This document shows positions 33,108 to 41,221 of a stretch of DNA of 54,380 bases, piece after piece. How positions within the stretch are numbered: position 1 is the first letter of the stretch; the number at the start of each line of letters is the position of its first letter. A program made the translations under genes and the position numbers. Under the pieces are notes generated by a model. It searched no databases. It saw nothing but the letters and a program-made list of their open reading frames with translations, and was not told the DNA's origin. This stretch comes from SIG603 sp964370115. GTDB taxonomy: Bacteria > Bacillota > Clostridia > Oscillospirales > Acutalibacteraceae. Where the stretch lies: NCBI GenBank assembly GCA_964370115.1, contig CAYJIA010000010.1, forward strand, positions 1 through 54,380, in the 5' to 3' direction.

Positions 33108-34952
33108 ATGTGTGGTTTTGCGGGATTTGCGAATTTTTTACATAGAGAAGAAAACGATAGGAACTACCGTGGCGATTTAGGGCGAAAAATGAGTGCCCGA
33201 CTCTCTCATAGAGGGCCTGACGACAGTGGCGTTTATGTATCGGACAACTGTGTTTTGTCCCACGCAAGGCTTGCCGTTATCGACCCATCTATGGGTGTGC
33301 AGCCTATGAGTGCCGTATGGGAGGGCATAACTTATACAATTGCATATAACGGAGAGATATACAATACTGAGGAAATCAAGAAAACCTTATTAAAAAAAGG
33401 TCATGAATTTCACACAAAATGTGACACCGAGGTTTTACTTAAAGCCTATATAGAATTTAGAGAAGAAACACCGAAGTATTTAAACGGAATTTACGCCTTT
33501 GCCATAGAAGACAATCTTAACCACAGCATATTCTTATGCAGAGACCGTTTTGGTGTAAAACCCTTGTTTTATACTTTTGTCGGAGAGAGTTTAGTTTTCG
33601 CCTCAGAGATTAAGGCGCTTTTTGAGTTTCCAGAAGTGAAGCCTGTAATTGATAAAAACAGTCTGTGTGAAATATTCGGAATAGGCCCTGCTAGGACACA
33701 AGGAGTTGGCGTTTTTAAAGATATACACGAGTTAAAACCTGCAAGCTTTGCAGTGTTTAATAAATATGGGTTTAGACTTGAGAAGTATTATAATATTAAC
33801 TGTTACGAACACAGTGACACCTATGAAAACTCGGTCGCTCATGTAAGGGAGTTACTTTACGATATAGCCGACAGACAGCTAGTTGCAGATGTTCCAGTAT
33901 GCACATTTTTATCAGGAGGGCTAGACTCCAGTATAATAACTGCACTGGCGGCAAAGAAATTTAAAGAAAAAAACAAGCCTTTTTACACTTATTCTTTTGA
34001 CTTTGAAGGCAACAATACACATTTTAACGCCACGGATTATCAACCCACAGCAGATGAACCTTGGGCAAAAGAGGTCAGTCGCATTTTAGGGACCGAGCAC
34101 AGCACCTTAGTCTGTGAGACCTCAAAACTTTATTCAAAACTTTTCGATGCGGTAATAGCTAAGGATTTACCCGGAATGGCAGACATTGACAGCTCTCTTT
34201 TGCACTTTTGCAAAGAGGTAAAGAAAAACCATGTTGTCGCTCTTTGCGGAGAGTGTGCCGATGAAATTTTCGGTGGATACCCGTGGTTTAGAGGAGATTT
34301 GGGAGACACTTTCCCATGGTCAAAAAATCTGGATTATAGATTGTCACTTATAAATCCAGACATATTGCCTCATAGCGATTTAAAAAATTATGTAAACTTA
34401 AGGTTTGAAAACACCATAAACGAAACTCCAATTTATTCGGGTGACAGCGAAAAAATGATAAAAGAAAGGCAAATGTCTTATCTTAATATATCTTGGTTTA
34501 TGCAAACTTTGCTTGATAGAAAAGACAGGTGTAGCATGTATAGCGGACTTGAAGTTAGAGTCCCCTATGCCGACCATAGACTACTTGAATATGCATACAA
34601 TCTTCCTTACGACTACAAATGCAGAAGTGGCGTGCAAAAAGCTATTTTGCGAGATGCCGCAAGAGGAATTTTACCTGACTTTATAATTGATAGAAAGAAA
34701 AGTCCTTTCCCAAAAACCCATAACCCACTTTACGAAAACATGCTAAAAGAAAAACTGGAGCATATCTTAAAAGATCCACTCCAGCCAATCTTAAAATTAT
34801 TATCAAAAGAAACAGTTGTGAGCTTACTTGGACAAAAATTTGATTACGGTAAACCTTGGTTTGGGCAACTCATGGCAGGACCACAGCTTATTGCATACTT
34901 AATCCAAATAAATTATTGGCTGATAAAATATAATATCTATCTTGATATTTAA
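33108..34952 (+). CDS. asnB: Glutamine-hydrolysing asparagine synthase
   Basis: The 614-residue protein begins MCGFAGF, so Cys2 becomes the N-terminal nucleophile after removal of Met. The glutaminase half has SHRGPDDSG, YNGEIYN and the CDTEVLL segment. The synthetase half has the ATP loop SGGLDSS and a GECADEIFGGYPWF segment. It makes asparagine from aspartate, glutamine and ATP. AAAGG precedes the ATG. The stop codon overlaps that of gerAC on the other strand (TTAA). Confidence 0.93.
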   Translation: MCGFAGFANFLHREENDRNYRGDLGRKMSARLSHRGPDDSGVYVSDNCVLSHARLAVIDPSMGVQPMSAVWEGITYTIAYNGEIYNTEEIKKTLLKKGHEFHTKCDTEVLLKAYIEFREETPKYLNGIYAFAIEDNLNHSIFLCRDRFGVKPLFYTFVGESLVFASEIKALFEFPEVKPVIDKNSLCEIFGIGPARTQGVGVFKDIHELKPASFAVFNKYGFRLEKYYNINCYEHSDTYENSVAHVRELLYDIADRQLVADVPVCTFLSGGLDSSIITALAAKKFKEKNKPFYTYSFDFEGNNTHFNATDYQPTADEPWAKEVSRILGTEHSTLVCETSKLYSKLFDAVIAKDLPGMADIDSSLLHFCKEVKKNHVVALCGECADEIFGGYPWFRGDLGDTFPWSKNLDYRLSLINPDILPHSDLKNYVNLRFENTINETPIYSGDSEKMIKERQMSYLNISWFMQTLLDRKDRCSMYSGLEVRVPYADHRLLEYAYNLPYDYKCRSGVQKAILRDAARGILPDFIIDRKKSPFPKTHNPLYENMLKEKLEHILKDPLQPILKLLSKETVVSLLGQKFDYGKPWFGQLMAGPQLIAYLIQINYWLIKYNIYLDI

Positions 34953-36031
34953 TAAAAAGGGTTATCCTCTTCACCTATCCTTGTTATATCTGTTTCAGTG
35001 CTTACATTTACATTCATGACATGTATTGTTTTTTCAAAATTTTCAGAATTTTCTCGCCAATACTGACTGTCATTTATATAAATATTATAGCCTAAACTTA
35101 AAATATCAATGTCATTTTCATGTGAATTTTTAATGCACTGCTCTGCTAATTTATTTATTTCTTCGCTTATGAGATTTTCTATCTCGTAATAATTTGCATC
35201 TTCATCTAAAAGCGGAACTGCCACTATGGCGGCTTCTGCTTTTATTTTTAGAGAGAATTTTGGAGCACCTTCTATTAGCTCATACTCAAGCATTGCATCT
35301 TTAATATCTACCTGTGTACTTATTTTATTATCATTTTTATCATGCACTACAACTGTTCCGTTTTCGTACTGCCCCATAGCCATTAAAAAGCCATGTGTCT
35401 CTTCTTCTGAGAGTTCATATACAAGTTTATAATCTTTTAAAACAACGCTTTTTGTGCATAGTATTTCATCTTTTTCCGTTTTTTCTATCAATGGCAAAAT
35501 AGAGCTTGTGCCCTGGCCATTTGTTTCGGAAATTAACTCTAATACAGTAGAAGTTACAGTCTTGCCTGTGTTCTCGCTATTTTCGGTATATGATTGTATC
35601 GTGTCAGTGGGAATTAATTTTCCGTCAATTTCTGTGTTTAAAATTTCCGATGCACTACCTTTTGAAACATATAAATTAACCGTTGGCCTTGACCTAAAGT
35701 ATCTAATAAAAAAGTCTATCACTTTATCTACACCGTCTTTTGCAACCTCTTCTCCTATTACCACAAAGCTTGTCTTTGAGTACATTTGCTCTTTACCTGT
35801 AATGAGCGATAATTTATTTAGCGCATCATAGACAGTGTCTCCTTTTGACTTTACTATTTTTTCATCGTCTTCTTCATCAAGTGTCGAGTATCTTACGGTT
35901 ATTTCATATTCATCAGCGACTAAATCAATTCCGATTGCTTTAATCATATTTTTTTGATAAAGTTCTGTGGTGCAAGCTGTAAATGTTAGCACTAATAAAA
36001 GCATAAGTCCGATACTAAAAATATACTTCAC
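34949..36031 (-). CDS. gerAC: Spore germination lipoprotein, Ger(x)C family
   Basis: The 360-residue protein has a lipoprotein signal with a lipobox ending at Cys20 (LTFTAC). The GerC fold includes IGIDLVADEYEITVRYSTLDEE near the start, FVVIGEEVAKDG and a FFIRYFRSRPTVNLYVSKG segment. It is the peripheral subunit of the germinant receptor on the spore inner membrane. The start is a GTG inside the gerAB stop (GTGA), with AGGAGG upstream. It is the third gene of the operon. Confidence 0.92.
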   Translation of the reverse strand: MKYIFSIGLMLLLVLTFTACTTELYQKNMIKAIGIDLVADEYEITVRYSTLDEEDDEKIVKSKGDTVYDALNKLSLITGKEQMYSKTSFVVIGEEVAKDGVDKVIDFFIRYFRSRPTVNLYVSKGSASEILNTEIDGKLIPTDTIQSYTENSENTGKTVTSTVLELISETNGQGTSSILPLIEKTEKDEILCTKSVVLKDYKLVYELSEEETHGFLMAMGQYENGTVVVHDKNDNKISTQVDIKDAMLEYELIEGAPKFSLKIKAEAAIVAVPLLDEDANYYEIENLISEEINKLAEQCIKNSHENDIDILSLGYNIYINDSQYWRENSENFEKTIHVMNVNVSTETDITRIGEEDNPFY

Positions 36032-37086
36032 GCTTTTTTCCTCCTAAATGAAATGAGTAAAACAAGTGGCAGTAACACACCAAAAAGAACAATAAATATT
36101 CCAGTTAAAACTGGAGTAACGAGAAAATGTTTAATCTCCATATTAAATGTTAAAATCGCAGTAGCGAAAAGAACTATAACAGCAAAAATAATCTGAATAA
36201 CACCATTATATTTGTTTTTTACCGATAATTTAATACACTCGCCCGCACTTATAAAATCGCTTGCAATTTTCACAACTAATATCATAAACCACGCCAATAC
36301 AAATACTATATCAAGCCTTTGTATCGGCAAAATTTGAGAGACTGTTGATAAAGTGTACACGGGAAAGAGCTGTGTGCCTGCAAAAAGCCCTAGACAGTTT
36401 ACGATTAAAAATAAAACCGAAATAACAAGCACTCCCGAAAGCGAATTTGTTAAAATTGATTTTTTAACAGTTTTTCCTTTAACATGAGAGAGTAAAAACA
36501 GTGTTTGAGGCAAGAAACTGCTCCTAACAAAAAACATAGGTACAGAACCTAACATATCATGATACCCATCATACAGTAATACCTGTCTATGCTCCCAGGA
36601 GATTAAATCTATTAGACCAATAAATACAAGCAGGGCACCTACTATTGCACAAACTAAAACTATTAAGGATACTCTTGCTACTGATTCTATTCCTTTATAA
36701 GAACCGTATGCAGCCACAATTAACACCATTACTGCAATTAACAGTGGCGAAACACTCGGAAACACCGTGCTAACTAGTAAATCTATCATAAGACTTAACA
36801 TCAATACATCGCAAAGCAGAAAATACATAATAAATAATGCAAAAATTATTGGCGCTATATTTTTTGTATATCTTCTAATAAGTGAGGGCGCATTAAAGTC
36901 ATCGAATTTATCGTGAAGGAAAAACACTGGTAAGGATAAAATAATCGACAAAATTGCAGATAAAACCACAGATAACATACCGTCAGTGAAATTGTCGTTT
37001 AATGCACTACTGTTTAGCGTAGACACATACGAAACTGACGATAGAAACATTATAATAAAAAATTGATTTACAGTTATTTTTTTCAA
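36028..37086 (-). CDS. gerAB: Spore germination receptor permease, GerAB family
   Basis: The 352-residue protein has about ten membrane helices and belongs to the APC-like GerAB/endospore germination permease group (VNQFFIIMFLSSVSYVSTL at the start). GerAB-type subunits bind the nutrient germinant. The identity of that nutrient is not readable. The start is a TTG overlapping the gerAA stop (TTGA), with GGAGGG upstream. It is translated together with its neighbours. Confidence 0.9.
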   Translation of the reverse strand: MKKITVNQFFIIMFLSSVSYVSTLNSSALNDNFTDGMLSVVLSAILSIILSLPVFFLHDKFDDFNAPSLIRRYTKNIAPIIFALFIMYFLLCDVLMLSLMIDLLVSTVFPSVSPLLIAVMVLIVAAYGSYKGIESVARVSLIVLVCAIVGALLVFIGLIDLISWEHRQVLLYDGYHDMLGSVPMFFVRSSFLPQTLFLLSHVKGKTVKKSILTNSLSGVLVISVLFLIVNCLGLFAGTQLFPVYTLSTVSQILPIQRLDIVFVLAWFMILVVKIASDFISAGECIKLSVKNKYNGVIQIIFAVIVLFATAILTFNMEIKHFLVTPVLTGIFIVLFGVLLPLVLLISFRRKKA

Positions 37087-38537
37087 GTCTCACCCTCCAT
37101 TCCGGGCATATTTTGTACTTTGTTTCTGTTTTTGCCGATGACTTTCCAAGGCATACGAAAAATCACATCTCTAAATACAGTTTTTGAAAACGGAGTAATC
37201 GGCGCTGTAATCGGAACACCAAAACTCTCTTGCCCACATAAATTAAACAATAAAAACATAACAGAAACCACAACACCCCAAGGACCTAGCACACCACCTA
37301 TTACAAGTAAAATTAATCTCAAAAGTGAAGTTTGCTCATAAAGTTTTGGCACAGCGTAATCAGAAATCGCAGCGGCAGCTATTATTATTATAGACGGCGC
37401 TCCTATAAGTCCTGCAGACACTGCCATGTCTCCAACAACCAACGCACCGACTATACTTACAGATTGGCTTAAAACTTTTGGCGCTCGCAGTCCTGCCTCT
37501 CTCATAATCTCATATAGTAAATTTACAAGAAGCAGTTCCCAAAAAATATTAAAGGGCGTAGTAGCCTCTGCCTGTGCAATTTTTAACAGCAAGGCATCGT
37601 GGACAAGCTCGGGTCTATGAGTGACTACCGCAAGATAAAGTGCGGGTAGTAGTGTGGAGATTAAAAATGCTATATACTTAATCACCCTTGTAACAGTTGC
37701 GTAAATAGCTTTGTTTGCATAGTCGTCCATGGTTTGGAAGTTCTCAGAAAACAGGTGTGGAACTATCAAAACACTTGGAGTACCGTCCACGATTATCGCC
37801 ACTCTGCCCTCTTCAATTTTCCCACACACTGTGTCGGGTCGTTCTGTAAGTCCTACATTATTAAAAAATCCACCCTTGTTATTTTTTAAATATCCTCTGA
37901 TATACCCTGCAGCCATTACGGTTTCTAAGTCTATGTTTTCAATTTCAAGTTTAATTCTGCCAAGTATTTTTTTCGACACTCTATTTTCTAGATAGCACAG
38001 TAGTATTGGTGTATTGCTCTCTTTTCCAACATACATTCGCTCAAATTTTAAATTTGTGCTTTTCATTCTTTTTCTTATGAGCGACATGTTTATTTGTACC
38101 GACTCAATAAACCCCTCTTTAGAGCCTCTTAGCATGGTTTCGTTGTTCGGCTCTGCTATGCCACGCAGTTTGAATCCTTGGACACTAAAGCCTACTGCGA
38201 AATCATATCCATCAATGACTAAAACCGCAAATCCGAGCATCATCTTTTGTGCTATATCGTCCGTATCATAAATATCGGCCTGATCAACCGCAGCGAGCAC
38301 CTCAGTTTTTACAAACTTCATAATATTGTTAGTTTCATCTTTAGGTACAACCGAAGACATAATTGGGTTTAGCACTCCTATAGATGTGTAGTCTTTATTA
38401 ATTTGACCCTCAAGTGATAAAAGCACTGCCGAAGCACCTGCAATTTGCAAATTTAGTTTTGTATAATCTACGGCCTTATCAAAAAGCATGTCCATGACTG
38501 TTATCGAGTCTGTCAATTTATTTGTGAGTTTTGGCAT
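37083..38537 (-). CDS. gerAA: Spore germination receptor protein, GerAA family
   Basis: The 484-residue protein has a soluble N-terminal domain (about 1-260) followed by about five membrane helices, typical of GerAA. Signature segments are EGRVAIIVDGTPSVLIVPHLFSENFQTMDDY and the ALLKIAQAEATTPFNIFWELL region, with the short conserved RAPKVLSQSVSIVGALVVGD. With GerAB and GerAC it forms the germinant-gated channel. AAAGGTG precedes the ATG. A forespore-type promoter lies upstream. Confidence 0.93.
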   Translation of the reverse strand: MPKLTNKLTDSITVMDMLFDKAVDYTKLNLQIAGASAVLLSLEGQINKDYTSIGVLNPIMSSVVPKDETNNIMKFVKTEVLAAVDQADIYDTDDIAQKMMLGFAVLVIDGYDFAVGFSVQGFKLRGIAEPNNETMLRGSKEGFIESVQINMSLIRKRMKSTNLKFERMYVGKESNTPILLCYLENRVSKKILGRIKLEIENIDLETVMAAGYIRGYLKNNKGGFFNNVGLTERPDTVCGKIEEGRVAIIVDGTPSVLIVPHLFSENFQTMDDYANKAIYATVTRVIKYIAFLISTLLPALYLAVVTHRPELVHDALLLKIAQAEATTPFNIFWELLLVNLLYEIMREAGLRAPKVLSQSVSIVGALVVGDMAVSAGLIGAPSIIIIAAAAISDYAVPKLYEQTSLLRLILLVIGGVLGPWGVVVSVMFLLFNLCGQESFGVPITAPITPFSKTVFRDVIFRMPWKVIGKNRNKVQNMPGMEGET

Positions 38538-38566
38538 TTTTTGTCACCTTTCTTAAAAGATAAATT

Positions 38567-38595
38567 TATTTTCCCCGTTTATCATAGTCTTATAC
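38567..38595 (-). promoter_or_regulatory. Forespore (sigma-F/G type) promoter of the gerA operon
   Basis: On the minus strand GTATA (38591..38595) is followed after 14 bases by GGGGAAAATA (38567..38576). The latter fits the sigma-F -10 pattern GGnnAnAnT-purine, and GTATA fits the -35. No good sigma-A promoter is seen. Germinant receptor operons are expressed in the forespore in Bacillus, which agrees. Confidence 0.55.
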
Positions 38596-38639
38596 TTTTT
38601 GGAAAAACTTTATATATAACTTTTTGGAGGTGCAAAGAT

Positions 38640-39317
38640 TTGCTTATTTCACTTATTAGAACTTTACTTATTTATATTATAATAATAACGGCTGTAAGAC
38701 TTATGGGAAAAAGACAGATAAGCCAGCTTCAAACCACTGAGCTCGTAGTTACCTTACTAATCTCCGATTTAGCTGTAATCCCTATGCAAGACAGCGGACA
38801 GCCACTTGCAAGCGGACTTATTCCTATATTTTTTCTTATTGGATTTGAAATTATACTCACTATATTCATGTTAAAAAGCAGTAAATTTAGAAGACTGTTA
38901 TGCGGTAGACCTATAGTTGTAATAAGTGACGGCGTTATACTTCAAAAAGAAATGAAGGAACTTAGGATGAGCACAGAAGATTTATTTGAAGAACTAAGGC
39001 AAAAAGATGTTTTTTCTATAAACGAAGTTAAATTTGCTATAGTAGAAACAAATGGAATTTTAAGTGTGATAAAAAAAGACCAATACTCAGAGGTAGTCAA
39101 AGGTGATTTAGAGATTAAAAGTAATAGCTCTAACTTAGAAGTTGTCGTTATAAGTGACGGCGAAATCTGCAAAAGCTCTTTAGCCGTATGCAAGACAAAT
39201 TTATCAAAACTTATCTCTATTTTAAATACAGAAAAAAGAAATATAGAAGATATTTACATTATGACTTTAGACACAATCGGAAACTACAATATTATTGTAA
39301 AGGAGGGTGTTAGTTGA
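38640..39317 (+). CDS. DUF421 (YetF-like) membrane protein
   Basis: The 225-residue protein has three N-terminal membrane helices and a C-terminal soluble domain with two related halves. It carries the DUF421 hallmarks TAVRLMGKRQISQLQTTELVVTLLISDLA and a VISDG motif that occurs twice. The start was set at the TTG at 38640, with GGAGG 9 bases upstream; the longer frame from 38541 has no binding site and overlaps the divergent gerA promoter. Relatives of this family improve spore resistance in some Bacillus strains; the molecular role is unknown. It overlaps the next gene by 4 bases. Confidence 0.82.
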   Translation: MLISLIRTLLIYIIIITAVRLMGKRQISQLQTTELVVTLLISDLAVIPMQDSGQPLASGLIPIFFLIGFEIILTIFMLKSSKFRRLLCGRPIVVISDGVILQKEMKELRMSTEDLFEELRQKDVFSINEVKFAIVETNGILSVIKKDQYSEVVKGDLEIKSNSSNLEVVVISDGEICKSSLAVCKTNLSKLISILNTEKRNIEDIYIMTLDTIGNYNIIVKEGVS

Positions 39318-39694
39318 ATAGGCTTGTAATAAGTATAATTTTAATTATATTCTCAGTATCTATCCCTGTTTACTCTGTAATCACCACAAATGATATATTG
39401 TATACAATCACAAGTGATGTCGAAAACATTGAAAAAAACTTAGAGGACGACAAATTTTCTACCGCGTATGAAAACGCCGTAAAGCTTGATGAAAGCTGGG
39501 ATGATTTTTATAAAATTATGAGCTCGTATATAGTTCATGATAATCTAGAGCGCATAGAAATGTCGATATCTTCGCTTCAAACTTATATAAAACTTGAAAA
39601 CTATGAGATGGCGTATTTAGTCTGCAAGGAGATAAAAATTTCTGCAGAGCATATACTTTTATCACAACTACCAATGTTTTGGAATATTTTTTAA
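39314..39694 (+). CDS. DUF4363-like small exported or anchored protein
   Basis: The 126-residue protein has an N-terminal hydrophobic segment (about 4-21) and then a helical, acidic region with a heptad-like pattern (AYENAVKLDESWDDFYKIMSSYI, RIEMSISSLQTYIKLENYEMA). This fits the DUF4363 family, which regularly follows DUF421 genes in Clostridia. The start is a TTG overlapping the DUF421 stop (TTGA), with AAGGAGGG just upstream, so the two are co-translated. The function is unknown. Confidence 0.7.
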   Translation: MNRLVISIILIIFSVSIPVYSVITTNDILYTITSDVENIEKNLEDDKFSTAYENAVKLDESWDDFYKIMSSYIVHDNLERIEMSISSLQTYIKLENYEMAYLVCKEIKISAEHILLSQLPMFWNIF

Positions 39695-39700
39695 GGCTAT

Positions 39701-39729
39701 TTGCTTTTTTTCTATTTATTTGGTAAAAT
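39701..39729 (+). promoter_or_regulatory. Probable sigma-A promoter of the GNAT gene
   Basis: TTGCTT (39701..39706) and TAAAAT (39724..39729) are separated by exactly 17 bases. GGAGGT (39745..39750) then precedes the TTG start at 39760. Confidence 0.55.
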
Positions 39730-39759
39730 GAATTATCAGTAAACGGAGGTAGAAAAAAC

Positions 39760-40248
39760 TTGAGTGCTTACAGAATTTTGCGAGTCGAGGAGAAAGACTT
39801 TGAAGAATGTTCAATGGTTATACGAAGGGCATTTGAAAAAAATGCGATAGAATATGGGTTCACACCGGAAAACTATCCATCTTCTGGCGCTTTTATAACG
39901 ACGAAAAAACTAATTGAAAATAAAAATAAGGGCATACGAATGTATGCCGCTTATATAGACGATGAAGTTGTGGCCTATGTCCAACTTGAAAAATCAGAAA
40001 ACAATGTATATAATTTTCAAAAATTTGCAGTATTGCCTGAGCATCAACAAACGGGTATTGGTAGGGCTCTGATTGATTTTTGCAAAAACAAGGCTCATGC
40101 GCTGGGCGCTGACACTCTTAAACTTATTATGGTGGATAAAAATGAAAGGCTTAAGTATTTTTATAAAAGTTGCGGATTTGTTGTCATCGATAAAATAACC
40201 GATAACACTCACCCCTTTTTGCAGGCAGTCATGGAGCTTAAACTATAA
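39760..40248 (+). CDS. GNAT family N-acetyltransferase
   Basis: The 162-residue GNAT enzyme has the acetyl-CoA binding motif in LPEHQQTGIGRALIDFC (the Q/RxxGxG/A pattern) and a following ADTLKLIMVDKNERLKYFYKSCGF segment typical of the family. The substrate is unknown. The start is a TTG with GGAGGT 9 bases upstream. The gene has its own promoter and is convergent with the kinase gene, overlapping its stop region by 6 bases. Confidence 0.85.
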   Translation: MSAYRILRVEEKDFEECSMVIRRAFEKNAIEYGFTPENYPSSGAFITTKKLIENKNKGIRMYAAYIDDEVVAYVQLEKSENNVYNFQKFAVLPEHQQTGIGRALIDFCKNKAHALGADTLKLIMVDKNERLKYFYKSCGFVVIDKITDNTHPFLQAVMELKL

Positions 40249-41211
40249 AACAACACTATCACACACTGCTAATTGTTCTTCTATCCAACAGCTCATATAA
40301 GATATTACATCTTGTATGAGTTCTTTTTTTTGCACCTTTACACTAAAAAGTGCGGTCATATATTCAAAGAAGTAATAAAAATATGAATAATATGCGTAAA
40401 ATTGTAGCCTGTTATCATCTAACTTATAGTCAACACCATGTTTTTTTAGACATTTGTTAAAATAGTCTTTTGCCCATGGCTTGTGAATAGACACAAACCA
40501 TGCGTCTCTTTCAGGAGGTGCAAGCTTTGGTGCGTCCCAATCAATAATATAACGCTTATCTCCATTTACTAGAAAATTTCCGCCTGCGTCTCCATGGGTG
40601 ATGTAGAAGTTGTTTGTATTACCTTTACATCTGTTGCTTAGTTCTCTAAGTCTTTTTTCTCTAAATAAAATCAAATCCCATTTACACATAATAGCATCGT
40701 ACAAGTAATTAAAATCTTTATCGCTAGAATTTTTTAGAATTTCAAATGCTCTATAGACGTCCTCAATCACACTTACATCGAAGTTTTCTGAGTTTATACA
40801 TCCATCAAATTTTGGCAGTGAATAAATTTTTGTAATCATATCATATTCAAAAAATTTAGTGTCGTCATTTTCGATATTTTCTCCATCTATCCACTCAAAA
40901 ACACCCAGTACCCCGTTTTCAAAATTAGTATACAAAGCCCCATTTTTTGCCTTTATTATTTTAGGTGTGAAGTCTATACCCATACTCGAAAAATAATCCA
41001 TAACCGCAAAACTCTTTGCATATTCGTCTTGTACATTTGAGTAATTAAACTTTAGAAAATATTTATTCTCATTTGTAATAACAGCCCAAGTTTCACCGTA
41101 AAAACCACGTTTTGCTTTTTTAATTTTTATAACTTCAAGCCCGTAATTTTCAATTACAAAGTTCTTTAAATTTTCTATATAATCTTCGTCTCTTAAAACC
41201 TTACTATACAT
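40243..41211 (-). CDS. APH/CotS-type small-molecule kinase
   Basis: The 322-residue protein has the aminoglycoside phosphotransferase/choline kinase fold. Brenner's motif reads HGDAGGN and the metal-binding motif IDWD, with KYFLKFNY supplying the N-lobe lysine. All catalytic residues are present. CotS-like spore coat proteins, choline kinases and drug phosphotransferases share this fold, so the substrate is open. The start was put at the ATG at 41211, preceded by AGAGGTG, not at a TTG 21 bases upstream. It follows the ABC-F gene by 10 bases and so shares its attenuated promoter, which makes a drug-related role worth considering. Confidence 0.75.
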   Translation of the reverse strand: MYSKVLRDEDYIENLKNFVIENYGLEVIKIKKAKRGFYGETWAVITNENKYFLKFNYSNVQDEYAKSFAVMDYFSSMGIDFTPKIIKAKNGALYTNFENGVLGVFEWIDGENIENDDTKFFEYDMITKIYSLPKFDGCINSENFDVSVIEDVYRAFEILKNSSDKDFNYLYDAIMCKWDLILFREKRLRELSNRCKGNTNNFYITHGDAGGNFLVNGDKRYIIDWDAPKLAPPERDAWFVSIHKPWAKDYFNKCLKKHGVDYKLDDNRLQFYAYYSYFYYFFEYMTALFSVKVQKKELIQDVISYMSCWIEEQLAVCDSVVL

Positions 41212-41221
41212 CTTACACCTC

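Noticed and set aside
38541..38639. N-terminal 33 residues of the DUF421 frame
   Set aside because: They overlap the divergent gerA promoter region and lack a ribosome binding site; the TTG at 38640 has GGAGG and matches the family start.
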